A stretch of DNA of 64,000 nt, taken from NCBI RefSeq assembly GCF_021155765.1, contig NC_060105.1, positions 8,367,501 to 8,431,500 of the forward strand, written 5' to 3'. Positions 49,890 through 60,518 of this stretch are shown here, one piece after another. Made by a program: the position numbers and the translations under genes. Source of the stretch: Diprion similis. Lineage: Eukaryota; Arthropoda; Insecta; Hymenoptera; Diprionidae. Under the pieces are notes generated by a model, which worked only from the letters and a program-made list of their open reading frames with translations, had not been told where the DNA came from and did not search any database. Each line of letters begins with the position of its first letter. Position 1 is the stretch's first letter.

Positions 49890-51238
49890 CCACCTGACCA
49901 CTTTTCATGCACTTGTTATAAAAACCGTGTGTGACAAGGGACGAAAGTTTATGATCGCGACTCGTGTGATTGTGCAAACTTCGCGCACGTTGCAATCGCC
50001 AACTTTCGTCCCTTGTTACACATTACACTATTACTTACTTAAACTTACGTTTGCTTATTTTTACTTACCTATACTTACCCTACTGCATTGCTCCAACGTG
50101 ACGTCATAATCAATATTTTTTCTGCATCTGCAAGAATAATAATTATATCGAATGTCGTTGTCGTTGTTGTTGTTATTGTTATTATTATTGCTAACATTAT
50201 TCTGACTATTATCGATATCATTTTCACTCTTGTTTTCATCTTCCTATCACTCATGGCTAAATACTTCAATACATAGGAGAGGCCAAGGCAGAGAGGGCAT
50301 TTCGGCAAAAAAAAAAAATATTAGATTTTTTGTTTTGATTAAGAATCTTTCTTTTATCTCATGAAATTCGCTCGTATCTCGACCATCTCATGTCCCAAAT
50401 ATTTGTTCATCCATATTAATATTTAATTCGTAGTTTTTATACTTGTGTTATTCAATCGTATCAACCAAAATTTTGGAAATAAACGCAAAAGTTTGAGCGA
50501 ACCTTCTGGACCATCTTTTTTATGACCGAGTAAAAGCATTTATTCGTATGTGAGAATTTCTCTCGGAACAAGTGATCTTTTGGAATGGTTCAGGTACTAA
50601 GAAATTGTTTCATGAAGCGAGGAACAGACGTTATACTGAAAAAAATGAGCAGAACATTATCGATTTTTTTTTGCCGATGTGCCCACTTTACCCCGGTCTC
50701 CCCTACATGAAATTGCTGTACAGAGCGTCTAGAAATGTTGTTAGAAGTTCTTGAAAAAGTTAACATGATTTCCAGCTAATGGAAATAAACATATTATGTT
50801 ACACACACAATCATTTTGTATCAATTAAGAATTAGAGATCCAGAGATGATATATTGGGCGATTAATATGTGAAACTCAGCATAAAACTCTAGAACTACTA
50901 AACCGATTTTAATTATTTCTTTTCTGGCGTGTATAACGACATTTGTGAGCCAAGTCGTAAAAGGATCACACACTTAGGCCAACGATGGCTAAGCCATTAC
51001 GGATGTAGGAAAGTTATGTTCAAAAGTTTTCCAGGTCTCGATGAGCTCTACAAAAAAGTCCGTGAGAGCATGTCTAATTGCTTTACCACGTGACGTATTT
51101 GAAAATATTCTGCTAGTTTAACTAAATATTCTTCGCACTGCTTGTTCCTGCTGCTTCGCAAGGATTCTTCCCATTTTAACTAGAAAAACTTGTGGTAAGT
51201 TTTACCGAATGTCATTATATTTTTTTTATTTTTCACAG
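49890..51238. other. Spacer between caspase copies 2 and 3
   Basis: Contains the 20-bp-arm inverted repeat, a GTT/ATT microsatellite (~50,152-50,190) and, at ~50,870-50,930, AACTACTAAACCGATTTTAA, a phrase typical of arthropod dispersed repeats. An upstream exon of copy 3 is expected here by phase but could not be fixed. Confidence 0.4.
49930..50020. repeat. Inverted repeat with 20-bp arms downstream of caspase copy 2
   Basis: Left arm 49,930-49,949 is TGTGACAAGGGACGAAAGTT. Right arm 50,001-50,020 is AACTTTCGTCCCTTGTTACA, its reverse complement with one mismatch. The 51-bp spacer could form a hairpin loop. A third CTTTCGTCCCT lies just upstream at ~49,864-49,874, inside the copy 2 stop region. 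It may be part of a small transposon end or a structured 3' element. Confidence 0.6.
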
Positions 51239-53275
51239 CCCTCTCACCAACCCGAGTGCTAAGATGCCAGTTAACCCAATGTCGGAAGAGTATAACATGA
51301 GTCATGCCAACAGGGGAATATGCTTAATTTTAAATCATGAAGAATTCGAACCAAAACAATTCCGCAAGCGGGTGGGAACCAGCATTGATGTCAAGCGGAT
51401 CAATAAAATTTTCACCAAATTAGGCTTCGAGGTTCTCGTTCGTAACAATCTTAAGCACACTGAAGTACTCGATGAGATAAGTAAACGTGCGGAACTTAAC
51501 TCATTACTCTTATCCAATTACTAAATTCATAATTATGAAATGTTTGACATGATTTTAATCCTACTTCTTTTTCTTAACGTGAATTAACAATTAACGTATG
51601 AGGTATCCGTCTTTGAATTTGTTCATAGCACTTCTAAATTATTTCAGATTTTTCTTTTTTATACATTTCTAAAAGAAAGAAAACTTCGGTTTCGAAAATT
51701 TGGAAAAAATTCTCCGATCCAAGACGAACACTTTAGGCCGAATTGGAAGTGGGAACTATTGTTGTAAATCCATACGTTTTAGTTTTTTTCAGCCTGTTGA
51801 AAACTCCGAATTTAAATTTTGCAATTCTGGCTTTAGATTCGCTATCAGTGGCCCGTTAAATCGCACGGTAGCAATTTTCTGCCCAATCCATTCATTCATT
51901 CTCATGATATCATTTTTACGTTGTCATTTTGTATTTTCTTATCAAAATCATTCAAAAACTGATGAACCGATCGATGGCAGAATCTGATCAGTTCCAAGTT
52001 TGGCAAAGCCGTGTCGACTGAGACCAAAATCATTCGAATCCAGTAACTGACAAACAGTTCTTGAGATATCATTGGACAAAAAAATTGATCACATACGTAC
52101 CTGCATACAGACAAACAGACGTCCCGCTGAAAATGATTGGAGGTGATTTTTTACACTTCAAAACTTGGCGATTTAGTGAAAACTTAGCTTTTTATTTTTG
52201 GGGTAATTACAACAGCTTTCTTTTTTCTCTGAAAACAGAAAAACAGGAAGTTAATTTTGAAGAAAATCAAAAATGGCAACGGAAAATCATTTGTCGAGTT
52301 GGCGTGGAATACCTAGTATCTGTACATCGTTCATTTTCAGTGAGTTCATCAGACCATACGAACAACGACTGCGTGTGCGTATTTGTACTGACGCATGGGC
52401 AGGGCTCCAATATGATCATGGCGAAGGACGCTAGTTACAGCGCTGACAAAATCTGGCAGCCGTTTCTCCCCGAATCTTGTGAATCATTGGCTGGCAAACC
52501 AAAATTATTTTTTCTTCTGGTAAAGAAACCGTCGTATTAAGCCGTTCGTTACGTTAATCCAGTATTCAACACCGAGTTAGCGATACTTTTTTTTCGTTAT
52601 TTTTGCGAGAGGCTAACGAACCAGCTGGAGCATGGTATCTTCTAGAAATTTTCGCTGAAACACAGGTTTTCGAAACTTGCATTCCAATCTAAATGTAACA
52701 GGTTTCATGGAAAATGATATCACTCACCGGTTTTCAATTCTTAACAAATTGAGTCAAATTAGTAAAATGTGATTTAATCGTTTAACAGGCTTGTCGAGGA
52801 GAACAAAACGACGGTGGCATTATGCTAACGTCGCAGTTCGATGATGTCCAGGCAGAAGCTGTACTTACGTATGACATTCCTACGTATCCCGATTTTCTGA
52901 TTTCTCGCAGTTCCGCAGAAGGTATGTTAGACTATTTAAATTGCAAAAAAATTTCAATGTCGATTTGAATTACTAATATAACTTCTCATACTCTGCGCCT
53001 GACGCTATAATTTGCTTTTTGGCAATTTCTGTTCACCAGGGTTTGTTTCGTGGCGTAATAGTCAGGAGGGAACGTGGTACATTCAGTGTTTGTACTCCGT
53101 TCTGAATGAGTTGTCAGAGACGACTGATCTGATCTCGATGCTGACGAAAACTGCGCGCAAACTGGCTACTCAATTTGAATACAGCGAAAAAAGAAATGGG
53201 TTCTACAGCGGCTGGAAACAAGTTCCATTCACAACGTCGATGTTGATGAGAGACTTATATTTGAAATCAAAATAA
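51239..53275 (+). CDS. Caspase copy 3: effector-type caspase with LACRG active-site motif
   Basis: Exons 51,239-51,486, 52,341-52,519, 52,789-52,921 and 53,040-53,275 match copy 1 exons 4-7 in phase and almost in length (248/179/133/236 against 245/179/136/236 bp). The first exon needs an upstream exon for its phase, which I could not place; ATG at 51,264 could also start a 256-aa prodomain-less form. S1 Arg (RKRVGTSID), His (LTHG), Cys (ACRG) and SWRN are all present, but the residue before ACRG is Leu (CTG) where copy 1 has Gln (CAG). This Gln is close to invariant in caspases and helps hold the P1 Asp, so activity may be weakened or retargeted. The likely linker cleavage site TQTDS is lost here (DDVQAEAV). 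The gene sits 1.4 kb after copy 2 in the same direction. Confidence 0.8.
51530..52320. repeat. Insertion enlarging the first intron of caspase copy 3
   Basis: The intron between the S1-Arg exon and the His exon is 854 bp here against 126 bp in copy 1 and 64 bp in copy 2. The extra DNA contains phrases such as CATACAGACAAACAGACGTC and AACTGATGAACCGATCGAT, of a kind common in dispersed arthropod repeats. The boundaries are not defined. No transposase frame was seen. Confidence 0.4.
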
Positions 53276-53348
53276 TGACGGAAAGCTTTTATCAATTACT
53301 CATCTGACATTTATGACAAAGATAAGAATTTATTCCCAACTCAACCAT

Positions 53349-53354
53349 AATAAA
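53349..53354 (+). terminator. Candidate poly(A) signal of caspase copy 3
   Basis: AATAAA lies 74 bases after the stop codon, at the edge of a cluster of CCCGC/GCGGG repeats. Confidence 0.3.
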
Positions 53355-53369
53355 GCTGACTTTTTTTAC

Positions 53370-53550
53370 CTGAAAAGCGGGACAAAAGTGGCAAATTTTT
53401 CCCGCTTAACTTTTTTCCCTCATTGGCGGCAAAAAAGTGGCAATTTTCTCCCGCCAATCTCATTTTTCCACAAGTCACAAGTGGACTTTTTTCCCGCTTA
53501 ATGCGGGAAAAATGACATTAACCGGAAAAAAGTTCACTTTTTTCCGCAAA
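53370..53550. repeat. Cluster of interleaved direct and inverted GCGGGAAAAAAGT-type motifs
   Basis: Within ~180 bp the core GCGGGA(A)nGT or its reverse complement TTTTTTCCCGC occurs at least six times in both directions, for example AAAGCGGGACAAAAGTGGCA, TTTTTCCCGCTTAACTTTTT and ACTTTTTTCCCGCTTAATGC. Some neighbouring copies form short hairpins such as TTCCCGCTTAATGCGGGAA. It resembles the sub-terminal repeats of a DNA transposon or a young satellite. It lies directly after caspase copy 3. Confidence 0.6.
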
Positions 53551-53590
53551 ATGGAAATACGATAGAATAATTACACGATAGAATATGATA

Positions 53591-53622
53591 ACGATGACGA
53601 TGACGATGACGATGACGATAAT
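53591..53622 (+). repeat. GATGAC hexanucleotide microsatellite
   Basis: About five units of CGATGA/GATGAC in a row. Confidence 0.8.
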
Positions 53623-53675
53623 GAAAAAAGAATATTCTTAATTGAAATACCCCCCGACTACCTAATATACATCTT

Positions 53676-53735
53676 GTAGCGCGGATCCAGGGAGGCCGGA
53701 GGGCGAAGGGGGCGGTACCCCCCTCACCCCCCCAG
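53676..53735. other. Short GC-rich island, possible transposon remnant
   Basis: A block containing GTAGCGCGGATCCAGGGAGG and runs of G then C (GGGGGCGGTACCCCCC) stands out against the AT-rich surroundings. Such blocks are common in arthropod transposon remnants, but I cannot assign a family. Confidence 0.3.
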
Positions 53736-54219
53736 TAGCTCGTATATTTGTAATTATTTTCCTTCGGCTTTGACACAAATGAGGTCTTCAAATGTTAAGA
53801 CTCATTTTGATAAATCAATATTGCGACAAATATTTCTTTACTAATCTAACATTATCTGAAAATAATGCACACCGATGAAAAAAAATAAGGGCCACGGGGG
53901 AGAACCAGGATAAAAATTCATTTTGCGAATATCTCAATAATACTTTATGGATAAGTAGGTGCACATACGGAAATTAATGCTGCGATAGCTAATTTTTCTT
54001 AACTCTTTCCAGGTGACACGCGGCGAGCTGAAATTCTCAAATTGTAATTCATTGCTAACGTAATTGTTGTAAAAACTAGCTGTCTCAGAATCAATTTCAA
54101 TGATGTACTAATCAGGTTTTTTTTTAAATAAAATTTTCAACCAGGTTCAATTGCCAGCTGAATTAGGATATTACTTGGAAAACTTGCGCCGTTGCATCTA
54201 GCCGCGTAGTTGCTGGCTA

Positions 54220-54625
54220 GACTGTGATAAGATGTTTAAAAATGTTGCCTGTAAAGATGAGAAAATTTGAAAACCGTTTACCGCTTGCGTTTCTCCAAAT
54301 TTATCTGGTAACACAAAATTATTTTTTTTACCGGTAAGTAATCGGTTTTTTAATTATAAGCCAGTTGTTACATTATCCAATTATTCTACTTCGAGATTAC
54401 GAAATCTCGATTTATTCATTATTTTTGCCATACGAACACCAAACATTTGTAGTACACACTAGAAATTTCAGCTGAGACTCAGGTTTTGAATACTTGTAAT
54501 TCTAGAATTTCCTACAACCCGAAATCCAAAATAAAAAATTGGCCTCATTCTTCAGCTCAGCGAGGTACTCATGATGAGTGGATGAGCAGATGGACCGCCA
54601 ATTCTGAATCAGCAATGGTCTGACG
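54220..54625 (+). pseudogene. Caspase copy 4: decayed fragment of two exons plus intron
   Basis: AATGTTGCCTGTAAAGATGA through ACAAAATTATTTTTTTTACC aligns with the end of the His exon of copy 1 (GACGTTGCCTACAGG... to CCAAAATTATTTTTTTATCAG), including the GTAAG donor at 54,334. The conserved Trp codon TGG is TGA at 54,268-54,270. The following intron keeps homology to copies 1 and 3 (ACTAGAAATTTCAGCTGAGA). After an acceptor at 54,554-54,555, a relic of the QACRG exon survives: CTCAGCGAGGT where copy 1 has GCTTGTCGAGGAG, so the catalytic Cys codon is gone. Then comes MSRW...NSESAM, matching MSRTSNTQTDSAV of copy 1. No SWRN exon was found. This is a true pseudogene. Confidence 0.65.
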
Positions 54626-54629
54626 AGTA

Positions 54630-55600
54630 CATTACGTAGAGTGGCCAATGTATTCTTGTTTTTGTAAAGTTTATTCGACTTTGTCGTTGATTGTTATTAA
54701 CCAATTCAATTATGCATAATACATACTTTATATGATTTTTCAAATGTTACCCCTTGCCTCGACCAGGTAACATGAAAATACAATTGGATCTTTACCTAAA
54801 ATTCGATTTATCTGATGATTTTGTAGACATTCTTGTTCAAGACAATTAAAAAAAAAATTAAAAAACGTCGTTTAGTAAGTACGGCACGTCATGGGATTTC
54901 GAACAAGGAAAAAAAGCAAAAAGTCCACACAAATATTTTACTTAATATTAATAATTATTCTGTAATAAAACATGTGGACGCTCTGGTTTGCCAAACGTCA
55001 CAATCCGTTGATTCTCCGTGATCCCAATCTCTCTGTGGCTTCCAGTCAACACTCCGTTAGTTATCCTACTCTGTCGTAAATGAAATAAAAAGTTAAATTT
55101 TTCCTAGCTTTCATAATTTAATCATTTGAATTGTTATTCATTTTGACTGTAAATTAACACGAATTACAATATGTACGTATTATCAAAAATTTTCCATCAA
55201 GATTTCTTGGTTAGATATACAGAGTACGAATTGAAATTGGGGGAAAAAATAAAACATCTTAATTTTTTACGGAAACGTTATTGGCGGACACATAATTTTA
55301 ATAATATTTTCACTTATTAGAATTTAAAAAAAAATTGTATCGGACATCTGTTCATAGCCACTTACCGCGTAATAAGTACTTAAAATAGCAATTGAACAAT
55401 GATAGGTACACCAAACTGTAAACTGTCATGAGAAAGTCTATGTTGTTGAAAAATTTAACAACGACATATGACCTACTCGTTAATACGTTAAAATAAGAAT
55501 AAACAAAAAATTAGCAGAATACATACACAAGTACGGAACTTGGTTTTGTCGCTGAATTATAACAGACACAACTAGCTCTACTGCTTGCATCACTATTTTG
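54630..55600. other. AT-rich spacer between caspase remnant and choline transporter region
   Basis: No coding exon, RNA or clear repeat was recognised in this stretch. Confidence 0.5.
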
Positions 55601-55639
55601 CGGCTTATAAATTCCTCGCGATCCACTCGAAAAGGTACA

Positions 55640-55987
55640 AGAACTTCGGAACTTGGACTCGCGTCGAGGCCGCCCGCGGTGCACCAGTCGTCATGTGTCA
55701 GACCTTCGAAAATTTTCTGGACGCACCCTCAGTAGCGGGAGTTTGCGCGAATGGATCAATACGGCGGTTCCCCAGCACGTGGATCCAGCCCCTCGACGGT
55801 CCAGCGCGGATGCTGGGCCAGATATTCAGTCGTACGATTCTCGTTTCACGGCGACGTTTTCTCGGGCTTCATCTCGACTCGTGTACCAAAACTCACGTTT
55901 CGCTTCGGGTTCACGTTGAACTTTGGGCCGATATTCCACACAGGAAGATGAGATCACCCTGAATCACGCTGGACGAAAGTTAAAACG
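55640..55987 (+). promoter_or_regulatory. GC-rich block with strong splice donor; possible first exon/promoter of the choline transporter
   Basis: About 300 bp of GC- and CpG-rich DNA breaks an AT-rich background, and a near-perfect donor (AACG|GTGAGT) follows at 55,988. Open frames exist in all three + frames (up to 125 codons), as expected of GC-rich DNA, and none looks like a known protein. The next supported exon on this strand is the choline transporter start at 60,519, whose ATG is preceded by an acceptor (TCTTTAG, ending 60,487). The simplest reading is a non-coding 5' exon with a 4.5-kb intron; a separate unrecognised gene is the alternative. Confidence 0.35.
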
Positions 55988-55989
55988 GT

Positions 55990-58900
55990 GAGTGTAAACA
56001 TCGTCGAATCAAAATTAATTAAAGGAAAAGAAAAATTAATTAACCCTAAGAAAAGCCGGTTCGTCTCATACTTGAGGATTACACCGATTTTTTTGTGCCA
56101 AAGCGGTTTCCACTTCCATCGGTACAACGTTCATACAGATTCGTGAATCAGGGCTCATGGAATGTAGATTACCTTTCGACAAACCGAGTGAAATCAAATA
56201 TAATAGTGCATTTTACGACCGCTCGTTACGTGACTATTTCGTAAGCTTTTACAACCACCACACAGCGTTTTTTCTTCCAGATCGGTGTGCTCATTGATAC
56301 TTAAAATATTGTACTGATTCCGTAACTCTGTATTTGGCACTGCTGCAGAGTTGCAGTGAAGGGTAATTGAGACAAGTGTTTGCATGTGTACTCGCCTTGC
56401 ATTGAGCAAGGAAGTTTTATTTACGAAATTTCACTGCACCGGTTACTATAGACACAGTCTTGAGAAGCTTTCCTTGGTATCCATTAAATAAGGATGATGT
56501 TACCCTGCTGTGCGCTGGTTTTTCGAGTGGATTATATGTATACTCAGCACTCTTGGTGTATACCAGCTCAGGTCGCGAACTCATACTTACCGCAAACCCC
56601 CCGCTTATACTCGAAGAAACTGATACATAAATATTTTTGCCGACTCTCAAACCTTGGTATACGAGGATAGCGTGCGATAATGAGGTGATTATACCGCTTC
56701 GAAAGAATTCTTGCGCGCTATTATATTATATTATACTCAATGTGAAAGTGCCTTGTTATCATAATTTCTTCACCTCGAAACCGCTGCGTTATGGTGTAAT
56801 AAACAATCAAAAAAGAAACCAAAAAAGAGGAGGGGGTGAAAAAGCCAATACGAAAGGTACGTTAATCTGCGAGAATTAAGGCTTTCGAGTTATGAGGTTG
56901 AAATTTGAATTCCATTTTTTGACACAAATTTCATACAACGACGTCGGTTATATCCGATGTTGAATTGCATTTGAATCATTCGAGTTGCCCACCACTGATC
57001 GATCGCTTCTCGTAATAGGAGTAATTCAACAAGGACCCTTACCGCCAACTAATCAACCCAGAAAATGATTCACTCCCGTACTAAGAACAATACATTTCGA
57101 AACGATCTATAAACCCAGCATTAAGGGCTTAAGAGCATTTAGAATGCTCACAGCGCAGGAGTTTCAACGATGCAGCTGTCCCGGAAGAAGGGTTGAACGT
57201 TTCACTGAAACGGTGTAGTACGATACAGGTTGAAAGTTTGAAAGCGGCGTTAGATTTCATTTGCATCACTCACTGTGCAGAATATGAAATGTCTTTTTAC
57301 ACTTTGGCGAGAATAGGCAGGTGAAGCAAAACCTTCGGAATGATTTTTTCTACGTATGTCAACGCGAGACTGATCGCTGGACAGAACCGTTCAAATCCGG
57401 AACCCTGACACCTTGCCATTTGCCCCCGAGCTTCACGGTGATGGATTCCATGATAATTGGCACGTCGTGTTTCCGGCATAATTCATGGTGCAATGTCGTC
57501 AAACTTGTAACCCTCGATCACTCCTTCGGAACCCATCGTTAACTCGACACTTGGCTGTCATTCCAGACCCAGCATGTTTCTCATCCCTCTACGCCACGAG
57601 AAATGAATATTCACCCTTTCTTTGCAAACCGTCCGCGGTAAATTCCTGCTAGATGTTGATGCACAGCCCGAGTGTCTGCAGCCATTGTTTGTTGAAAAAA
57701 AAGCTTCTCTCTTAGCCATGCATGTCTGTCCGATTCACATCTGTCATTATATCCAGAGAAGATTGAATAATCGAACATCAAGTCAACATTTACGGTCGAA
57801 GTTTTCAACAGCTTGACTCGGCTGGTTGAGTAACATGCGAATTTGATAAGCTGTAGTGGGTCTGTGTGCCGGTGTAATGGAATTTGGACGGAACGCGGCA
57901 CGGTGAGCTTGCAAAGTGCTGGCAGGCTCGCGTATATACGCCTCGGAGAAATTGCAACCTCTAATATAGTGGCCCCTGTGCAGAAATTGAGGGCTTTCAG
58001 CGTTTCGTACCGCGGGTAATGACCCCAGAGAAATAGGTCGTCTCAATCTAAAACCGTTGTAGCGGCTGTTGTAAATTGAAATTTTGGCTAATTGAACTTT
58101 GTCTGATGCCTGTATCACACAGGGTGAAAAATAGCAAGTCAAAGATCTCATAATTTCAGCTCCGTTGGAGGATCGACAGTCGATCGTCACTCGCCTTGTG
58201 CACGACCCGTGAAATGGAGTTTAGTAGGGTTACGTATACGCGGAAAGGGTGCAGGGTATCGTGGGGAAAAATTCGCTGGACTTTAAAGTGCACCAGGTGC
58301 AATCGATACTGTGACTGGAACCGCGAATTCACGGCTTTAGCATATACGATTACAGCGTGTTCGACTGATAATTGTTCGCTACTCCCGAGCCATCGTGATA
58401 TATATGCTAGGGGTATAATGCTAATTGCAAGCTCAACTGCTCGTCCACCAATTAACAGAGGGTTTAATTAAATTATTGAACTTCGATGCAGGGATCGCAG
58501 TTTTCGAAAAGTTTCATTTAAGCTCTCTGTTCAAGCTTCGTGATATTTTCTGAACTCTAGATGAAGTAGTTCAAGCGGAGCGTACGTTTGTTATTATACA
58601 ACGGATTTGTCGCTGCGGGAAAAACTGATTCTCAAATATTAAATCTCCTTTTCCTTTATTCTGCGCAAAAAAAATTCCTCACAGTTTCGACGGTATTTCC
58701 CCCGCAAGCTCTGAATGGGCGTGCGTTAATCTTCGTCGCACGTTATTTTTTATCACGTCATAGGAAAGCCTCGTGAGATGTAATAACGAAAATGTTGTAT
58801 ACAGAGAGCAGAAATTGTTTGGGGAAGTTCATTCGGCGTCTGGAGGTTCGTAGGATGAGCCTGACTGTAAATACTTGAATAGCCCGGCTTGTTAATTTAA

Positions 58901-60487
58901 GCACATTCTTCGCGCATTCCAGGAGCTTCCATTTACAAGGGTTGAAACTGTTGGAAGCTACGTTTGGCCCTGCTCTCGAGTTTCCACCGGCCGTCTACAC
59001 GTCCAGCTCCATTCGGTATTTCACAAGGATTCGTTTCCTTGCAGATCCTATCCACGTCACAATTGTTTTACACGCTACGTATGTGCATCACGGTGAAGAC
59101 GCTGCAGGCGTCACTTTGATTAGAGTATACGGTGTTCGCATATTCATAGAGTCAGACTGAGGTGCCTCCTTTAAACTCGCTGACATTACAGAATTCTCTT
59201 TGCTACGGAGAAGCCGGTTTTTTAAGTTCCCTTTGCACGCAGTCTTCGTAAAGCAACACTTATATTACACACGCGCAGAGCGAAGCTCTCGAAATTGTTT
59301 CACAAATATATTATTCGTTGGAAATAATTCTAATGAGAACGGATTTTCATCTCTGAGAAGGTAAAATCTCTTCCGTATACATTTTTCTTTTGATTTCTCA
59401 AAGTATGACAAGTCTGCGTTCGATTCGAGGAGTTATAACTCGTTTACGTTTACAATCGCGTGATACAGAAGGGTGTTCTTCAAGAGCTTTATCTTTCATC
59501 TCATCTCGTGCTTTCGTGCAGGATACTAATTACAAAAAACATGCGAATATGGTGCACAAGTCGAAACGTCGAGAGTGGTTTTATGCAAAACGAAGCAGCG
59601 TTGAAGTGACCCGATTAGCATTATGTAACGAGTTTAGAGGCACTTTAGGTAAGCGTATTATACATGCTATTGAAATAACAATTTATTTCTAGTACTGCGA
59701 GAGAGAGAGAGAGAGAGAGAGAGAATCCTTGAAGAGTTCGCGACGTTCAGATTAGCCCTGGCATTTCTCGACTGCGGGGTGGAAATTCAATCAATTCCAT
59801 TTAGATGTGAAAGTTGACCTGACAATCTGGGAAAAGAGGTCACTGTTCTATTTCAATACCTGAAATTCATGCCTGTGTATAAATTCACCATTTTCTGTAC
59901 CGACTTCTTTGCCTATTACTGACAATGAAATTTTATACCTATAGTGTTTGAATCCGAATCATTATACCTTCGGTCAAACTGCGGTACGTAGGACAAACAA
60001 TTCCGCACTTGACACATCCTACTGACAAAGAAACCCCCATTAAATCATCTCGGTTCCGTTGTTCTACATTGTTTCAGAACGAGCTGATGCTTCGACCGTA
60101 TTCAGGAACATGCTACTTGAAAAAAAAACAAAAAAAAAAAAACACACCAACCCCACGAGTTCACTCGAGCCTGACGGAAAGGTGAGGTACTTCCGTGCCC
60201 TTGCCGGGAATCCGATGTGTATGATTTAGCACGAACACATCGCACTTTTATATGGATATCTGCGGATCATGCACGCACTCCGAATAGACCTCGTTTAATA
60301 TTGGCATTGTCAGCTCTGCGGGTGGCCGGGTCAGGGAGAGCAAAAAATAATAACGGAAGGCATCTTCTTCGCGGTTCAATGGGCACACGGGCTAATCTTG
60401 ACGTGAACCAGTGAACCATGGCGCGCTTCATGTTCCTGCAGGATTCCTTCCGTCTTAGGTGTAACAGAGTGCCTCTGATGTCTTTAG
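55990..60487. other. Presumed 5'-UTR intron or upstream region of the choline transporter
   Basis: No supportable coding exon. Composition is less AT-rich than the left half of the window, so chance open frames are longer (for example 57,783-58,190 on the minus strand). Contains a (GA)n tract at 59,699-59,726. Confidence 0.4.
59699..59726. repeat. (GA)n microsatellite
   Basis: About 14 GA units. Confidence 0.9.
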
Positions 60488-60518
60488 GGCAAAAGCTGAC
60501 TCCTTGGAAGACTGGAAG

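Noticed and set aside
55585..55962. Coding interpretation of the GC-rich block (125, 88 and 66 codons in three frames)
   Set aside because: All three + frames are open together, so openness reflects composition. Kept only as a possible non-coding exon.
57783..58190. 135-codon minus-strand frame
   Set aside because: Region has lower AT content so long chance frames are expected; the translation shows no domain and no start or splice context that I trust.
59390..59692. 100-codon + frame rich in Arg and Ser
   Set aside because: Non-ATG start in the longest form, ends in an AT-rich tail, and no donor or homology recognised.
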